Shown here piece after piece: positions 8,300-17,009 of a stretch of DNA of 64,000 nucleotides. The translations under genes were made by a program, and so were the position numbers. The stretch lies in the NCBI RefSeq assembly GCF_006715175.1, contig NZ_VFMQ01000001.1, positions 558,001 through 622,000 of the forward strand. The letters are read 5' to 3'. Source of the stretch: Curtobacterium citreum (GTDB lineage Bacteria; Actinomycetota; Actinomycetes; Actinomycetales; Microbacteriaceae). The notes beneath the pieces were generated by a model, which did no database searches, was not told the DNA's origin, and worked only from the letters and a program-made list of their open reading frames with translations. The first letter of the stretch is position 1. Every line of letters begins with the position of its first letter.

Positions 8300-9104
8300 C
8301 AGGGGTCCCGCGTACCTGGGGCTCGGATCGGTGCTCGCGGTCGCACTGTGCACGCTGTGGCTCGCCGCCGTCGGGCACCTCGACCTGTACATCAACCCGC
8401 GGTACGACGTCTTCACGATCGTGCTCGCGGCGGTGGCGGTCCCGGCTGCGGTCGCGGGGCTCGTGGTGGTCGCGCGCGGCCACGGGCACCGGCACGACGA
8501 CGAGGCCGACGACGACCACGGCGACCACCACGACGGGCACGGCGGCCACGGCGCGTCCACCGCGCCGACCCGCCGCCGGGTCCTCGTCCGGGTGCTCGGC
8601 GGTGCGGCGGCGCTCGTCACCGTCGGGGTCACGGTCGCGATGCTCGTCCTGCCGCCGGCGACCCTGTCGGCCCGGACGGCGCAGCAGCGGAGCGTGGACA
8701 CCCCGACGCTCTCGAACGCCACCGGGACGCAGGACGTCGCGCTCCTCGGCAGCGCCGGCGTCGACACCTCGCAGTACGGCGTGAAGGACTGGGCCGCGGT
8801 GATCCGCCAGACCACCGACACCTCGTCGCTCGTCGGCAAGCCCGTGCGGCTCACCGGGTTCGTGGTCCCCGGCGCCGACGGCACGTTCACCCTCACGCGC
8901 TTCGTGATCAGCTGCTGCGCCGTCGACGCCCAGCCCGTCGGACTCGGGGTCGTCACCGACGGCACCGTGCCGGACGCCGACCAGTGGGTCCGGGTCGAGG
9001 GCAAGCTCGCGGCGAACCCCGACCCGTCGGCGGACGCACGCATCGTGATCCGGGCCGCGAGCATCACCCGGATCGCCCAGCCGTCGGACCCGTATGAGTA
9101 CTGA
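8286..9104 (+). CDS. TIGR03943-type membrane protein with His/Asp-rich loop
   Basis: 272 aa. Two N-terminal helices flank a strongly metal-like loop (HGHRHDDE, then DHGDHHDGHGGHG) around residues 61-85, followed by a third helix and a beta-rich domain ending VRVEGKL and IRAASITRI. The SCC-VDAQPVG motif is diagnostic of the TIGR03943 family, partner of the DUF318 permease (YcgQ/YcgR pair in Bacillus). The loop implies binding of a divalent metal such as zinc; that is inference. Overlaps both neighbours (14 bp and 11 bp), so the three genes form a tight operon. Confidence 0.8.
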   Translation: MSSSDRGPAYLGLGSVLAVALCTLWLAAVGHLDLYINPRYDVFTIVLAAVAVPAAVAGLVVVARGHGHRHDDEADDDHGDHHDGHGGHGASTAPTRRRVLVRVLGGAAALVTVGVTVAMLVLPPATLSARTAQQRSVDTPTLSNATGTQDVALLGSAGVDTSQYGVKDWAAVIRQTTDTSSLVGKPVRLTGFVVPGADGTFTLTRFVISCCAVDAQPVGLGVVTDGTVPDADQWVRVEGKLAANPDPSADARIVIRAASITRIAQPSDPYEY

Positions 9105-10557
9105 CCGCACCCCGGAGCTGCGCCGCCGGCCGCGCGACCGGTTCCGCCGCCGGCTCGTCGCGTCGCTGACGGTCTTCGTGCTCGTCGGCGCCGTGGCCGC
9201 GGTGATCGGCGCGCAGCAGGGCCCGCGGCTGCGCGAGGTCACCTACGACCCGAGCGGGCTGGTGTCCCGGCCGGCGCAGCGGGTGATCCTGACCGCGAAC
9301 CAGGCGCTGCAGCGCGTGTCCGCCGGGGACGTGACGGTGACCCCGGCGGCCGCACACACGGTGACGTCGAGCGGCAACACCATCGCCGTCGAGTTCGCCG
9401 GACCCCTCGCCTACGACCGCTCGTACGAGATCGCCGTGGCCGGTGTGCGGGCACCCGGGCAGCCCGCGACGTCGGAGCTCCGCACGACGATCCGGACGGG
9501 CAGCACCGACGTGCTCGCGCTCGTCCCGGCCGCGAGTCGCACGAGCGGGACGAGCGGTACGAGCGGGACGAGCGGCACCGCGGGGAGCGCCGGCAAGGAC
9601 CGGATCGTCCGCCGATCCCTCGACGCCGGCGGTGCGACGACCGTCTACCAGGCCGCCGACATCACCGAGTACGCCCGGCTCGGCCGCTCCCTGGTGGTCG
9701 TGAGCGGCACCGACGGCCGGTCCGCCGTCGACATCGTCTCGCTCGCGGGCGGCGTGCAGGACCCGTCCGCGCCCGTGGAGCACCTCACGCTGCCGACCGC
9801 CGAGGGCCGCGTCACCGCCCTGCACGTCGCCGACGACGGCGCGTCCTTCGGGTTCGAGTACGCGGACACCACGACCGGGCAGTCCCGGGACGTCGGCCTG
9901 TACGTCGTGGACATGACCGGCACGCACCTGCCGACCGCCGTCGCCGCGGACGGCAAGCCCAGCGCCGGCGCCGTCCCGATGACCGTCGCGCAGTGGGCGT
10001 ACGTCCCGCGGACCGAGCGGGCCCTCGTCCGGACCGGCTCGGACGACCTCGTGCTCGTCGACGTCAGCGGGCAGACCGACCCCGTGCGGCTCGGGAGCGC
10101 CACCTACCTGCACGGCTTCGTGGGCACGGGGACGACGGCCGTGGTCGAGACGGGCACGGGGGTCGTCCGCCTCGACCTCACGGACGGGAAGCGCACGCCC
10201 CTGGCCGCGCCGCCGGGGAGCACCGACGCCGCCTACCTCGGGCGGATCGCTCAGCTCGACGACGACACCTACGTGCGGGTGGTGGGCGACGTGCGTGCGG
10301 ACGGGACCCTCGCCCAGCGGATCCTGCGCGTGGACGCGAGCCGAGCCTCCCGGCTGCCCGTCGTCGTGCCCGCGGACGCGAGCATCACCGCGGTCTGCCC
10401 GTCGCCGAACGGGCAGTTCCTCGCCGTCGCGACGAAGTCGGCGACGAGCGACCTGGTGAGCATCGTCGACGCGTCCTCCGGGGAGCTCGAGGCGAGCATC
10501 GACGCGGCCTCGGTCGACTGGTGCGGCGCGCTGCCCTCCGGCGACGAGATCAGCTGA
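9094..10557 (+). CDS. Membrane-anchored beta-propeller-like protein of unknown function
   Basis: 487 aa. A single N-terminal membrane segment (LVASLTVFVLVGAVAAVIGA) precedes an Ig-like region (residues about 45-140), a (TSG)4 linker, and a large beta-rich domain with repeated short strands ending in LVSIVDASSGELEASIDAAS, suggesting a WD40/YVTN-like propeller outside the cell. Two cysteines near the end (VCPSPNGQ, DWCGALPSG) could form a disulfide. I recognise no named family. Its 11-bp overlap with the His-rich protein suggests a joint role with the metal permease, perhaps as an extracellular sensor or scaffold. Confidence 0.7.
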   Translation: MSTDRTPELRRRPRDRFRRRLVASLTVFVLVGAVAAVIGAQQGPRLREVTYDPSGLVSRPAQRVILTANQALQRVSAGDVTVTPAAAHTVTSSGNTIAVEFAGPLAYDRSYEIAVAGVRAPGQPATSELRTTIRTGSTDVLALVPAASRTSGTSGTSGTSGTAGSAGKDRIVRRSLDAGGATTVYQAADITEYARLGRSLVVVSGTDGRSAVDIVSLAGGVQDPSAPVEHLTLPTAEGRVTALHVADDGASFGFEYADTTTGQSRDVGLYVVDMTGTHLPTAVAADGKPSAGAVPMTVAQWAYVPRTERALVRTGSDDLVLVDVSGQTDPVRLGSATYLHGFVGTGTTAVVETGTGVVRLDLTDGKRTPLAAPPGSTDAAYLGRIAQLDDDTYVRVVGDVRADGTLAQRILRVDASRASRLPVVVPADASITAVCPSPNGQFLAVATKSATSDLVSIVDASSGELEASIDAASVDWCGALPSGDEIS

Positions 10558-10559
10558 CA

Positions 10560-10586
10560 CGCGGCGCGCGCGGCAGCAGCGCCGCG
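10560..10586. terminator. GC-rich hairpin between convergent genes
   Basis: 8-base arms CGCGGCGC/GCGCCGCG with an 11-base loop, just after the propeller-like gene and facing the araC gene from the other strand. No U-tract. The rest of 10587-10635 is GC-rich repeats of GCGC/CAGCA with no gene. Confidence 0.45.
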
Positions 10587-10635
10587 CGATCCCGGCACCG
10601 CGCAGCGCAGCACCGGCAGCCAGCAGCGCGCCGCG

Positions 10636-11595
10636 TCAGCGCCGCAGGGTCTGCTTCGGGTACTCCCCGAACCGCCGCAGGTACTCACCCGAGAACCGGC
10701 CCATGTGCGTGAACCCCCACCGCACCGCGACGTCCGCGACCGACACCGTGCCCGGCTCGGACCGCAGCAGGTCGTCGTGGGCGCGGCGCAGCCGGACCTC
10801 GCGCAGGTACTCCATCGGCGTGCGCTCGAGCACCCGCTGGAAGGACTCCTGCAGCCCGCGGACGCTCAGGTCCGCCGCCCGTGCGATGTCCGACACCGTG
10901 AGCGGCTCGTGCGCGCGGGAATGGATCGTCTCGACGGCCGCGCGGACACGGACGTTCCGGTGCTCGCCCCAGCCGACCGGGGCCGTCTCGCCGTGGAAGC
11001 GGTACAGGTCGAGCAGGGCGCGGACGACGTCGCGCTGCGCCTCGTGCCAGGCGAGCGACTCGGCACCCTCGTCGCGCAGCGCCCGCACCGAACCGCCGAC
11101 GGCCGTCCGCCAGCGGTCCACCGAGGCGGCGTCCGGCGGGGTGAAGCGGTCGAACGCGAGCGTGCCGTCGACCAGGTACCGCTCCGACGCGACGTCGAGC
11201 ACCAGGTCGCGGTCCAGGTGCACGAGCCGCTGGTCCCAGTCGCGGTACTCCATGTCGAAGCGCTGCTCGATCGGGAAGAGCGTCGGGACACCCGGCTGCA
11301 TGCGGACCGCGTTGCGCCCCACGTCGACGGTCGCGGACCCCGAGTCGATCCACTGCACGACGACCTGCCCCTCGACGGCGACGTCGCCGCGCAGGGAGCC
11401 GTGCATCTGGGAGCGCCGGATGCTCATCCGGTCGTCGCCGATCGCGACGTAGCGGTACCAGTAGTCGTCGTCGACGTGCGACGAGTGCCAGGACTTGCCG
11501 GCGTACATGCCCGCGAGGTCGGCGACCGCCGCGTCGGTGTCCGTGCCGGACACCGAGACCAGGGACCGGGGTCCCTCGTTCGCCGTGGAGGTCAT
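10636..11595 (-). CDS. AraC family transcriptional regulator
   Basis: 319 aa; ATG preceded by GGGGAGG. The N-terminal half has the AraC-binding-domain-like profile of regulators such as those paired with catechol/aldehyde genes (RMSIRRSQMHGSLRGDV, VRMQPGVPTLFPI). The C-terminal 100 residues contain two HTH motifs: VRAAVETIHSRAHEPLTVSDIARAADLSVRGLQESFQ in pieces, then VADVAVRWGFTHMGRFSGEYLRRFGEYPKQTL. A paralog of equal length is at 34425-35384. Its target is unknown; the nearest gene in the same direction upstream is the alcohol dehydrogenase. Confidence 0.85.
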   Translation of the reverse strand: MTSTANEGPRSLVSVSGTDTDAAVADLAGMYAGKSWHSSHVDDDYWYRYVAIGDDRMSIRRSQMHGSLRGDVAVEGQVVVQWIDSGSATVDVGRNAVRMQPGVPTLFPIEQRFDMEYRDWDQRLVHLDRDLVLDVASERYLVDGTLAFDRFTPPDAASVDRWRTAVGGSVRALRDEGAESLAWHEAQRDVVRALLDLYRFHGETAPVGWGEHRNVRVRAAVETIHSRAHEPLTVSDIARAADLSVRGLQESFQRVLERTPMEYLREVRLRRAHDDLLRSEPGTVSVADVAVRWGFTHMGRFSGEYLRRFGEYPKQTLRR

Positions 11596-11701
11596 CGGCC
11601 CAGCCTCCCCCCGCGTGCCCGGACCGCGCAGCGTGTCGCGTGGGTCGGACTCGTCGGTCGCGTTCCGCGGACAAGGGCCGCGCGCGCCGGACAGGCGGGA
11701 T

Positions 11702-11749
11702 GACGAACGGGAGGCGCGGTGCCAGCCGGCACCGCGCCTCCCGTCCGTC
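11702..11749. repeat. GACGGGAGGC-family palindrome (48 bp, one mismatch)
   Basis: Arms GACGAACGGGAGGCGCGG and complement with a single mismatch, centred on CCAGCCGG. Located downstream of the alcohol dehydrogenase stop and upstream of the araC start, where it could terminate dehydrogenase transcription. Confidence 0.75.
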
Positions 11750-11785
11750 GACTGGTCGCGTCGCGGACGCGACCCGTCGTGCTGA

Positions 11786-12832
11786 CTAGGCCAGCGTCGC
11801 GGTGTCGATCACGAAGCGGTACCGGACGTCCGAGGAGAGCACGCGCTCGTAGGCCTCGTTGATCTGGTCCGCCGAGATGAGCTCGGTCTCCGGCAGGATG
11901 CCGTGCTCGGCGCAGAAGTCGAGCATCTCCTGGGTCTCGCGGATGCCGCCGATGGCCGAGCCCGCCCAGCTGAGGCGACGCGGGATCAGGGCGAAGGCGG
12001 GGACCTCGAGCGGCTCGGACGGGGCACCGACGTTGACCATCGTGCCGTCGACCTTGAGCAGGCTCAGGTACGCGCCGACCGGGATCTTCGCCGAGACCGT
12101 GTTGATGATGAGGTCGAACGAGCCGCGGAGCTCCTCGAACGTCTTCGGGTCCTTCGTCGCGAAGTGGGCGACCGCGCCGAAGCGGAGCGAGTCCTCCTGC
12201 TTCGAGGTGGTCTGCGACAGGACGGTGACCTCGGCGCCGAGGGCCGACGCGATCTTCACGCCCATGTGGCCGAGCCCGCCGAGGCCGACGATCGCGACCT
12301 TCTTGCCGGGGCCGGCACCCCAGTGGTGCAGCGGCGAGTACAGGGTGATGCCCGCGCACAGCAGCGGGGCGACGCGCTCGATGTCGAGCGACTCCGGGAC
12401 GCGGAGGACGAAGTCCTCGTTCACGACGACGGCCTCGGAGTAGCCGCCCTGGGTGATCGATCCGTCGGCGGGGTCGACGCCCGCGTAGGTCTGGATGTTG
12501 CCCTTCAGGCAGTACTGCTCCTCGCCGGCGACGCAGTTCTCGCACTCGCCGCAGGAGTTCACCATGCAGCCGACGCCGACACGGTCGCCGACCTGGTGCT
12601 TCGTGACGTCGCTGCCGACGGCGGAGACGTGGCCGACGATCTCGTGGCCGACGACCTGCGGGTACTGGATCTCGCCCCACTCGCCGCGGACGGTGTGGAT
12701 GTCCGAGTGGCAGATGCCGGCGTAGGCGATGTCGATCTCGACATCGTTCGGGCCGAGGTCACGGCGGGTGATGGTGGTCTTGACGAGCGGCTCGGTGGCC
12801 GACGTTGCCGCGTACGCGTTGACGGTGCGCAT
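11786..12832 (-). CDS. Zinc-dependent NAD(P) alcohol dehydrogenase (YahK/CAD-like)
   Basis: 348 aa, ATG with GAGGAGACC upstream. Catalytic zinc ligands are visible in [14 protein letters not shown] (Cys) and GHEIVGHV (His-Glu), and the structural zinc cluster in [15 protein letters not shown]. The Rossmann motif is [13 protein letters not shown]. The overall sequence is that of the cinnamyl-alcohol-dehydrogenase/YahK subgroup, which reduces broad-range aldehydes with NADPH. It stands as a single gene; a GACGGGAGGC palindrome follows it. Confidence 0.88.
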   Translation of the reverse strand: MRTVNAYAATSATEPLVKTTITRRDLGPNDVEIDIAYAGICHSDIHTVRGEWGEIQYPQVVGHEIVGHVSAVGSDVTKHQVGDRVGVGCMVNSCGECENCVAGEEQYCLKGNIQTYAGVDPADGSITQGGYSEAVVVNEDFVLRVPESLDIERVAPLLCAGITLYSPLHHWGAGPGKKVAIVGLGGLGHMGVKIASALGAEVTVLSQTTSKQEDSLRFGAVAHFATKDPKTFEELRGSFDLIINTVSAKIPVGAYLSLLKVDGTMVNVGAPSEPLEVPAFALIPRRLSWAGSAIGGIRETQEMLDFCAEHGILPETELISADQINEAYERVLSSDVRYRFVIDTATLA

Positions 12833-13015
12833 TGGTCTCCTCGTGGTGGTGCTTCGCGGGCCGGGTGCGGCCCGCCGACCAGTGTGGTCCCGCGTCCTGG
12901 GGACAGGGGGGTTGCGATGGGGTCCCCCTGCCGGGAGCGGGCGGGCGTGTCCCAGGGGTGCGGGGCGGGCGCCGAGTCGCTCGGCGCTTCGCGCTCAGCG
13001 CTCTGCGCTTCGTGC

Positions 13016-14131
13016 TCAGCCGACGAGCCGCGCGAGCCGCTGGCCCGCCACCGTCGCGAACCGCAGCGGGTCCCGCAGGGCGTCGTCCGGCTCGCCGGTC
13101 GTCTGCGTCGCGAGCACCACGAGTGAGGCCGCGGCCGTGAAGGCGTCGAGCGGAGCGTCCACCTCGCCGGCCACGAGCAGCGCCGAGGCGGCGGGAGCGT
13201 GCGCGTCCCGGAGCGACAGCACGACCGACGGCACCTTGCCCGCCGCGCTCTGCTCGTCGAAGCGGCCCTCGCCGGTGACCACCACGTCGGCCCCGCCGAG
13301 CAGTCCGGGCAACCCGAGCAGGTCTGCGACCGCACGGGCTCCGGGGACGAGCGTCGCACCCCAGGCGAGCAGCCCGAAGCCGACTCCGCCCGCGGCTCCG
13401 GCCCCGGGGGTCGTCGGGTCGACCGCGGGGAACCGGGCGGCCCACTCGGCCAGCCGGGCGTCCACCGCGCCGATCCGGTCGACCGCCAGGCCCTTCTGCG
13501 GGCCGAAGACGGCGGCGGCGCCGGTGGGTCCGAGCAGCGGTGAGACGACGTCGGTGAGCACGACGACCCCACCAGGGGGCAGCGGCCGGAGGCCGCCGGC
13601 GGCGGCGCTCGCCGCGCCGCCCGCGCCGCCCGCGCCGCCCGCGCCGCCCGCGCCGCCCGCGCCGCCCGCGCCGCCCGCGTCCAGCCCCAGCGCCTCGAGC
13701 ACCGGTCGCCCGCCGTCGGTCGAGGCGCTCCCGCCGATCCCGAGCACGAGCCCCGTCGCACCGGCGTCGAGTGCCGCGGCGATCGCCTCGCCGAAGCCGC
13801 GGCTCGTCGCCGTCTCCGGCCGCATCACGCCGCCGAGGAGCGGCAGTCCGCTCGTCGCCGCGAGCTCGACGACAGCCCGGCCGTCCGGCAGCCGCAGCCA
13901 GTGCGTGTCGACCGGCTCGCCGTCCGGCCCGGTCACCCGGACCGGCACCCGTTCGGCGCCCGGGTACGCGACGGCGAACGCGTCGAGCGTGCCCTCGCCC
14001 CCGTCGGCCATCGGCACGAGCACCAGGTCGTCGTCGGGACGCTCGGTCAGCCAGCCGTCCCGCACCGCCCCCGCGACGTCGACCGCGGTCGCGGTGCCCT
14101 TCAGGGAGTCCGGAGCGATGACGACGCGCAC
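13016..14131 (-). CDS. Glycerate kinase
   Basis: 371 aa. Family 1 glycerate kinase signatures: MRVVIAPDSLKGTATA at the start, VPMADGGEGTLDAF, LGIGGSASTDGG, FGPQKG and VVTGEGRFDEQSAAGK. It phosphorylates D-glycerate to 2- or 3-phosphoglycerate. A GTG start 6 bp after a TAGCGT box (14138-14143) suggests a leaderless mRNA. Odd feature: a run of Gly-Gly-Ala units near residues 153-172 is encoded by a 9-bp tandem repeat and is absent from ordinary family members. The start lies 9 bp after the stop of the upstream amine oxidase gene. Confidence 0.88.
   Translation of the reverse strand: MRVVIAPDSLKGTATAVDVAGAVRDGWLTERPDDDLVLVPMADGGEGTLDAFAVAYPGAERVPVRVTGPDGEPVDTHWLRLPDGRAVVELAATSGLPLLGGVMRPETATSRGFGEAIAAALDAGATGLVLGIGGSASTDGGRPVLEALGLDAGGAGGAGGAGGAGGAGGAGGAASAAAGGLRPLPPGGVVVLTDVVSPLLGPTGAAAVFGPQKGLAVDRIGAVDARLAEWAARFPAVDPTTPGAGAAGGVGFGLLAWGATLVPGARAVADLLGLPGLLGGADVVVTGEGRFDEQSAAGKVPSVVLSLRDAHAPAASALLVAGEVDAPLDAFTAAASLVVLATQTTGEPDDALRDPLRFATVAGQRLARLVG
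13613..13680. repeat. 9-bp tandem repeat inside glycerate kinase
   Basis: About seven copies of CGCCGCCCG, encoding GGA units on the minus strand. Copy changes would keep the frame, so the repeat can alter protein length but not switch the gene off. Confidence 0.8.
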
Positions 14132-14140
14132 CCGACCACG

Positions 14141-15277
14141 CTAGCGGGATCCGAGCGCGAAGCGGGGGTGCGGCGCCCCACCGGTCGCCAGGTCCGCCAC
14201 CAGCTCGCCGAGCAGCGGCGCGAACTTGAACCCGTGCCCGGAGAACCCGGTCGCGACCGTCAGGGGGCCGCGTCGGTCGATCACGAAGTCCTCGTCGGGG
14301 GTGGTGTCGTACAGGCAGCTGATGAAGGTCGGCCGGCTCGCGTCGACCCCGGGGACGTACCGCGCCACGTAGGCCTGTAGGCGCGCGGCTTCGTCCGGTC
14401 GAGGGGCGAAGTCCCGGTCGTCCGGGTCGACGACCGGTCCCGTCCCGTGGAACCCGACCTTGACGCCCTCGCCCGGGGTGAGCAGGCCGTACACGTCGTC
14501 GCCGTCGGCCCAGTGCACGAAGCTCGGCCATGCCTCGTCCGGCAGGTGGCTGGGGAAGTGGGCGGGCTGCTCCTGGGTGACGCGGACGGCCGGGAGGCGC
14601 GCCCCACGTCCGGCGAACACCCCACCGACCAGCGTGGGGGCCCACGACCCGGCGGCCGCGACCACGGACTGGGTGCGGACCGTCCGTGGTGCGTGGGAAC
14701 CCTGTTCGTCGCTGTCCAGGGTCAGGGTGAGCTCGCCGTCGTGGTCCTCGACCTGGGTGACCCGCGTGCCGAACCGGAGCTCGGCGAGGCCGGTCCGCTC
14801 GGCGAGCCGCAGGAAGGTCTCGATCGCGACCGCCGACCGGATCCGGCCCGCCGTCGCGTGGGCGAGGACGTGCCCCTCGAACGCGATCCCCGGCCAGCGT
14901 GCCGCGGCGTCGGCGGGGGAGAGGCGCTCGTGCGGGATGCCTCCGTCCGCCAGCGCGGCGGCGATCGCGTCGACGACCTCGGGACGCCCGTGGTCGACCG
15001 CACCGGTCCGGTCGAGCAGCGTCTCGCCCGACTCCCGCTCCAGCGCGTCCCAGAGCGCGAGCGCCCGGGTCGTCAGCGCGACGTACTCCGGGTCGGCGTA
15101 GCCCTGCCGGAAGATCCGGGTCGCCCCGTGCGACGATCCCCGGTCGTGGCCGCGGGCGTGCTGCTCGATGAGCAGGACCCGCTCGCCACGGGCCGTCAGC
15201 GCCCACGCCGTCGCGGCGCCGACGACCCCACCGCCGATCACGACGTGCGTGGTGGAGGTCGAGGGCGCGGTGCTCAT
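14141..15277 (-). CDS. FAD-dependent amine oxidase, sarcosine/N-methyltryptophan oxidase type
   Basis: 378 aa. The N-terminal dinucleotide-binding motif HVVIGGGVVGAATAWAL is complete. The monomeric sarcosine oxidase/SolA features follow: GSSHGATRIFRQGY, the covalent-flavin cysteine in SCLYDTTPDEDFVID, and GFSGHGFKFAPLLGE. The enzyme would oxidatively demethylate secondary amines such as sarcosine, giving formaldehyde and peroxide. A TACCCT box 6 bp before the ATG indicates a leaderless transcript. Glycerate kinase lies 9 bp downstream, though it has its own -10-like box. Confidence 0.85.
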   Translation of the reverse strand: MSTAPSTSTTHVVIGGGVVGAATAWALTARGERVLLIEQHARGHDRGSSHGATRIFRQGYADPEYVALTTRALALWDALERESGETLLDRTGAVDHGRPEVVDAIAAALADGGIPHERLSPADAAARWPGIAFEGHVLAHATAGRIRSAVAIETFLRLAERTGLAELRFGTRVTQVEDHDGELTLTLDSDEQGSHAPRTVRTQSVVAAAGSWAPTLVGGVFAGRGARLPAVRVTQEQPAHFPSHLPDEAWPSFVHWADGDDVYGLLTPGEGVKVGFHGTGPVVDPDDRDFAPRPDEAARLQAYVARYVPGVDASRPTFISCLYDTTPDEDFVIDRRGPLTVATGFSGHGFKFAPLLGELVADLATGGAPHPRFALGSR

Positions 15278-15296
15278 GCGCCGAGGGTAGCCGTGC

Positions 15297-15962
15297 TCAG
15301 TAGGCGATGCGGCCGTTCCGGTCGTGGAACTCGCCCGTGGGGCCGTCGGGACCGACCGTCGCGTCGGTGCCCTCGGTGACGGTCTGGTGGCCGCCGTACC
15401 CGTTGAACGCCGTCGCCGTGTACCCGGGGTCGCTCGCGTTCACGCGGAACTCCGGCAGGTTCTTGGCGTACTGCACCGTGAGCGCGATGAGGGCCGCCTT
15501 CGACGCCGCGTACGGAACGGCAGCGACCGGGTACTCGTCGTGCCCGGGGGTCGTCAGCCACCGCGTGAACCCGACGCCCGACGCGACGTTGACGATCACC
15601 GGGGCGTCCGACCGCCGGAGCAGCGGGAGCGCGGCCTGTGTCACCCGGACGACCCCGGTGACGTTCGTGTCGAGCACCTCGGCCATCGCGGCGGCGTCCA
15701 GGTCGTCCACCCCGGACGCGGTGCCGAGCACACCGGCGTTGTTCACGAGGACGTCGAGCTCGGGGACCTCGGCGAGTGCCCGGTCGACGCTCGCCTGGTC
15801 GGTCACGTCGAGCTGGACGACGTGCGCGCCGAGCGCCCGGACGTCGTCGGCGCGGTCGGGGTCGCGCACCCCGGCGTACACGGTGTGGCCGGCTTCGAGC
15901 AGGCGGCGGGTGGTCTCGAGACCGAGGCTGCGGTTCGCCCCGGTGATCAGTGTCGTGGTCAT
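15297..15962 (-). CDS. Short-chain dehydrogenase/reductase
   Basis: 221 aa. Rossmann motif TLITGANRSLGLETTRRL, NNAGVLG, the catalytic serine region VNVASGVGF and the YAASK motif are all present. The ribosome-binding site GAGGAGCAGG supports the ATG at 15962. The gene diverges from the MmyB-type regulator at 16064, with about 100 bp between start codons. This is a common actinobacterial arrangement in which the regulator represses the reductase. Substrate unknown. Confidence 0.85.
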   Translation of the reverse strand: MTTTLITGANRSLGLETTRRLLEAGHTVYAGVRDPDRADDVRALGAHVVQLDVTDQASVDRALAEVPELDVLVNNAGVLGTASGVDDLDAAAMAEVLDTNVTGVVRVTQAALPLLRRSDAPVIVNVASGVGFTRWLTTPGHDEYPVAAVPYAASKAALIALTVQYAKNLPEFRVNASDPGYTATAFNGYGGHQTVTEGTDATVGPDGPTGEFHDRNGRIAY

Positions 15963-16063
15963 GCCCCGAGCCTGCTCCTCGGTCCTCGCGCGTCCCAGGC
16001 CCTGCGCGACGGTGGGACCAGCGGTACCAGGACCACGGTCGGGATCGGCGGCATGATCGTCCC

Positions 16064-16912
16064 GTGGACGAGTTCGCGAACGTGCTGCGTGCCTGGCGGG
16101 ACCGGGTGCGACCGGAGGAGGTCGGCCTCCCCGCGGGGTCGGGCCGACGGACGCCGGGACTCCGACGCGAGGAGCTCGCGGCGCTCGCCGGGGTGAGCGT
16201 CGACTACGTGGTCCGCCTCGAGCAGGGTCGCGCGACGAACCCGTCGCCGCAGCTGCTCGGCGCCCTGGCCACCGCCCTCCGCCTGAGCCGCGAGGAGCGC
16301 GATCACCTGCACCGTGTCGCGGGCGCCGCCACACCGTCGCGCGGAGTCGTCCCGCGGCACGTCACCCCCGGGGTGCAGCGGATCGTCGACCGGCTCGGCG
16401 ACGTGCCGCTCGCGGTCTTCACGGCGGCGCACGACATCGTCCTGTGGAACCCGCTCTGGGCCGCGATCGACGGCGACCCGACCCGGCGGACCGGTCCGGA
16501 GCAGAACCTCGTGTGGCGGCACTTCACCCGGGGACACGAGGGCGTGGAGTGGGACGCCGAGCACGAGGAGGCGTTCTCGAGCGATCTCGTCGCCGACCTG
16601 CGGCAGGCCCTCGGCCGCTACCCCGCCGACCGCGGTCTCGCCGACCTCGTCGCGGCCCCGCGCCGGACCTCGCCGGAGTTCGAGCGCCGCTGGGACACCG
16701 GCCGGGTCGCGCAGCACCGGACGAGCCGCAAGGTGGTGCACACCCCGGTCGGCCCGGTCACCGTGGACTGCGACGTGCTCACCGTGCCGGACAGCGACCT
16801 GCGCATCGTCGTGTACACCGCGGTGCCCGGATCGCCGGACGCCGCCGCGCTCGACCTGCTCGCCGTGACCGGGCTCCAGGACTTCCCGGACAGGAACGCC
16901 CGCACGGTGTAG
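16064..16912 (+). CDS. XRE-type HTH regulator with MmyB-like ligand domain
   Basis: 282 aa from a GTG that fits the start of the DNA-binding region (VDEFANVLRAWRDRVRPEEVGLP). The HTH is RRTPGLRREELAALAGVSVDYVVRLEQGR. The C-terminal MmyB-like domain shows DIVLWNPLWAAIDGD, LVWRHFTR, and a closing VHTPVGPVTVDCDVLTVPDSDLRIVVYTA split by short loops. Members of this family usually regulate the divergent SDR gene, as the position here suggests. A truncated relative is at 33931-34314. Confidence 0.85.
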   Translation: MDEFANVLRAWRDRVRPEEVGLPAGSGRRTPGLRREELAALAGVSVDYVVRLEQGRATNPSPQLLGALATALRLSREERDHLHRVAGAATPSRGVVPRHVTPGVQRIVDRLGDVPLAVFTAAHDIVLWNPLWAAIDGDPTRRTGPEQNLVWRHFTRGHEGVEWDAEHEEAFSSDLVADLRQALGRYPADRGLADLVAAPRRTSPEFERRWDTGRVAQHRTSRKVVHTPVGPVTVDCDVLTVPDSDLRIVVYTAVPGSPDAAALDLLAVTGLQDFPDRNARTV

Positions 16913-17009
16913 GCGAACACACATCTGCGCGACCTACGGTTCCGGGAAGCGCGAACGCGTGTACTCCCGGACCGGTCGAAGGACCGCTCACCTCGAAGAG
17001 ATCGGTCCG

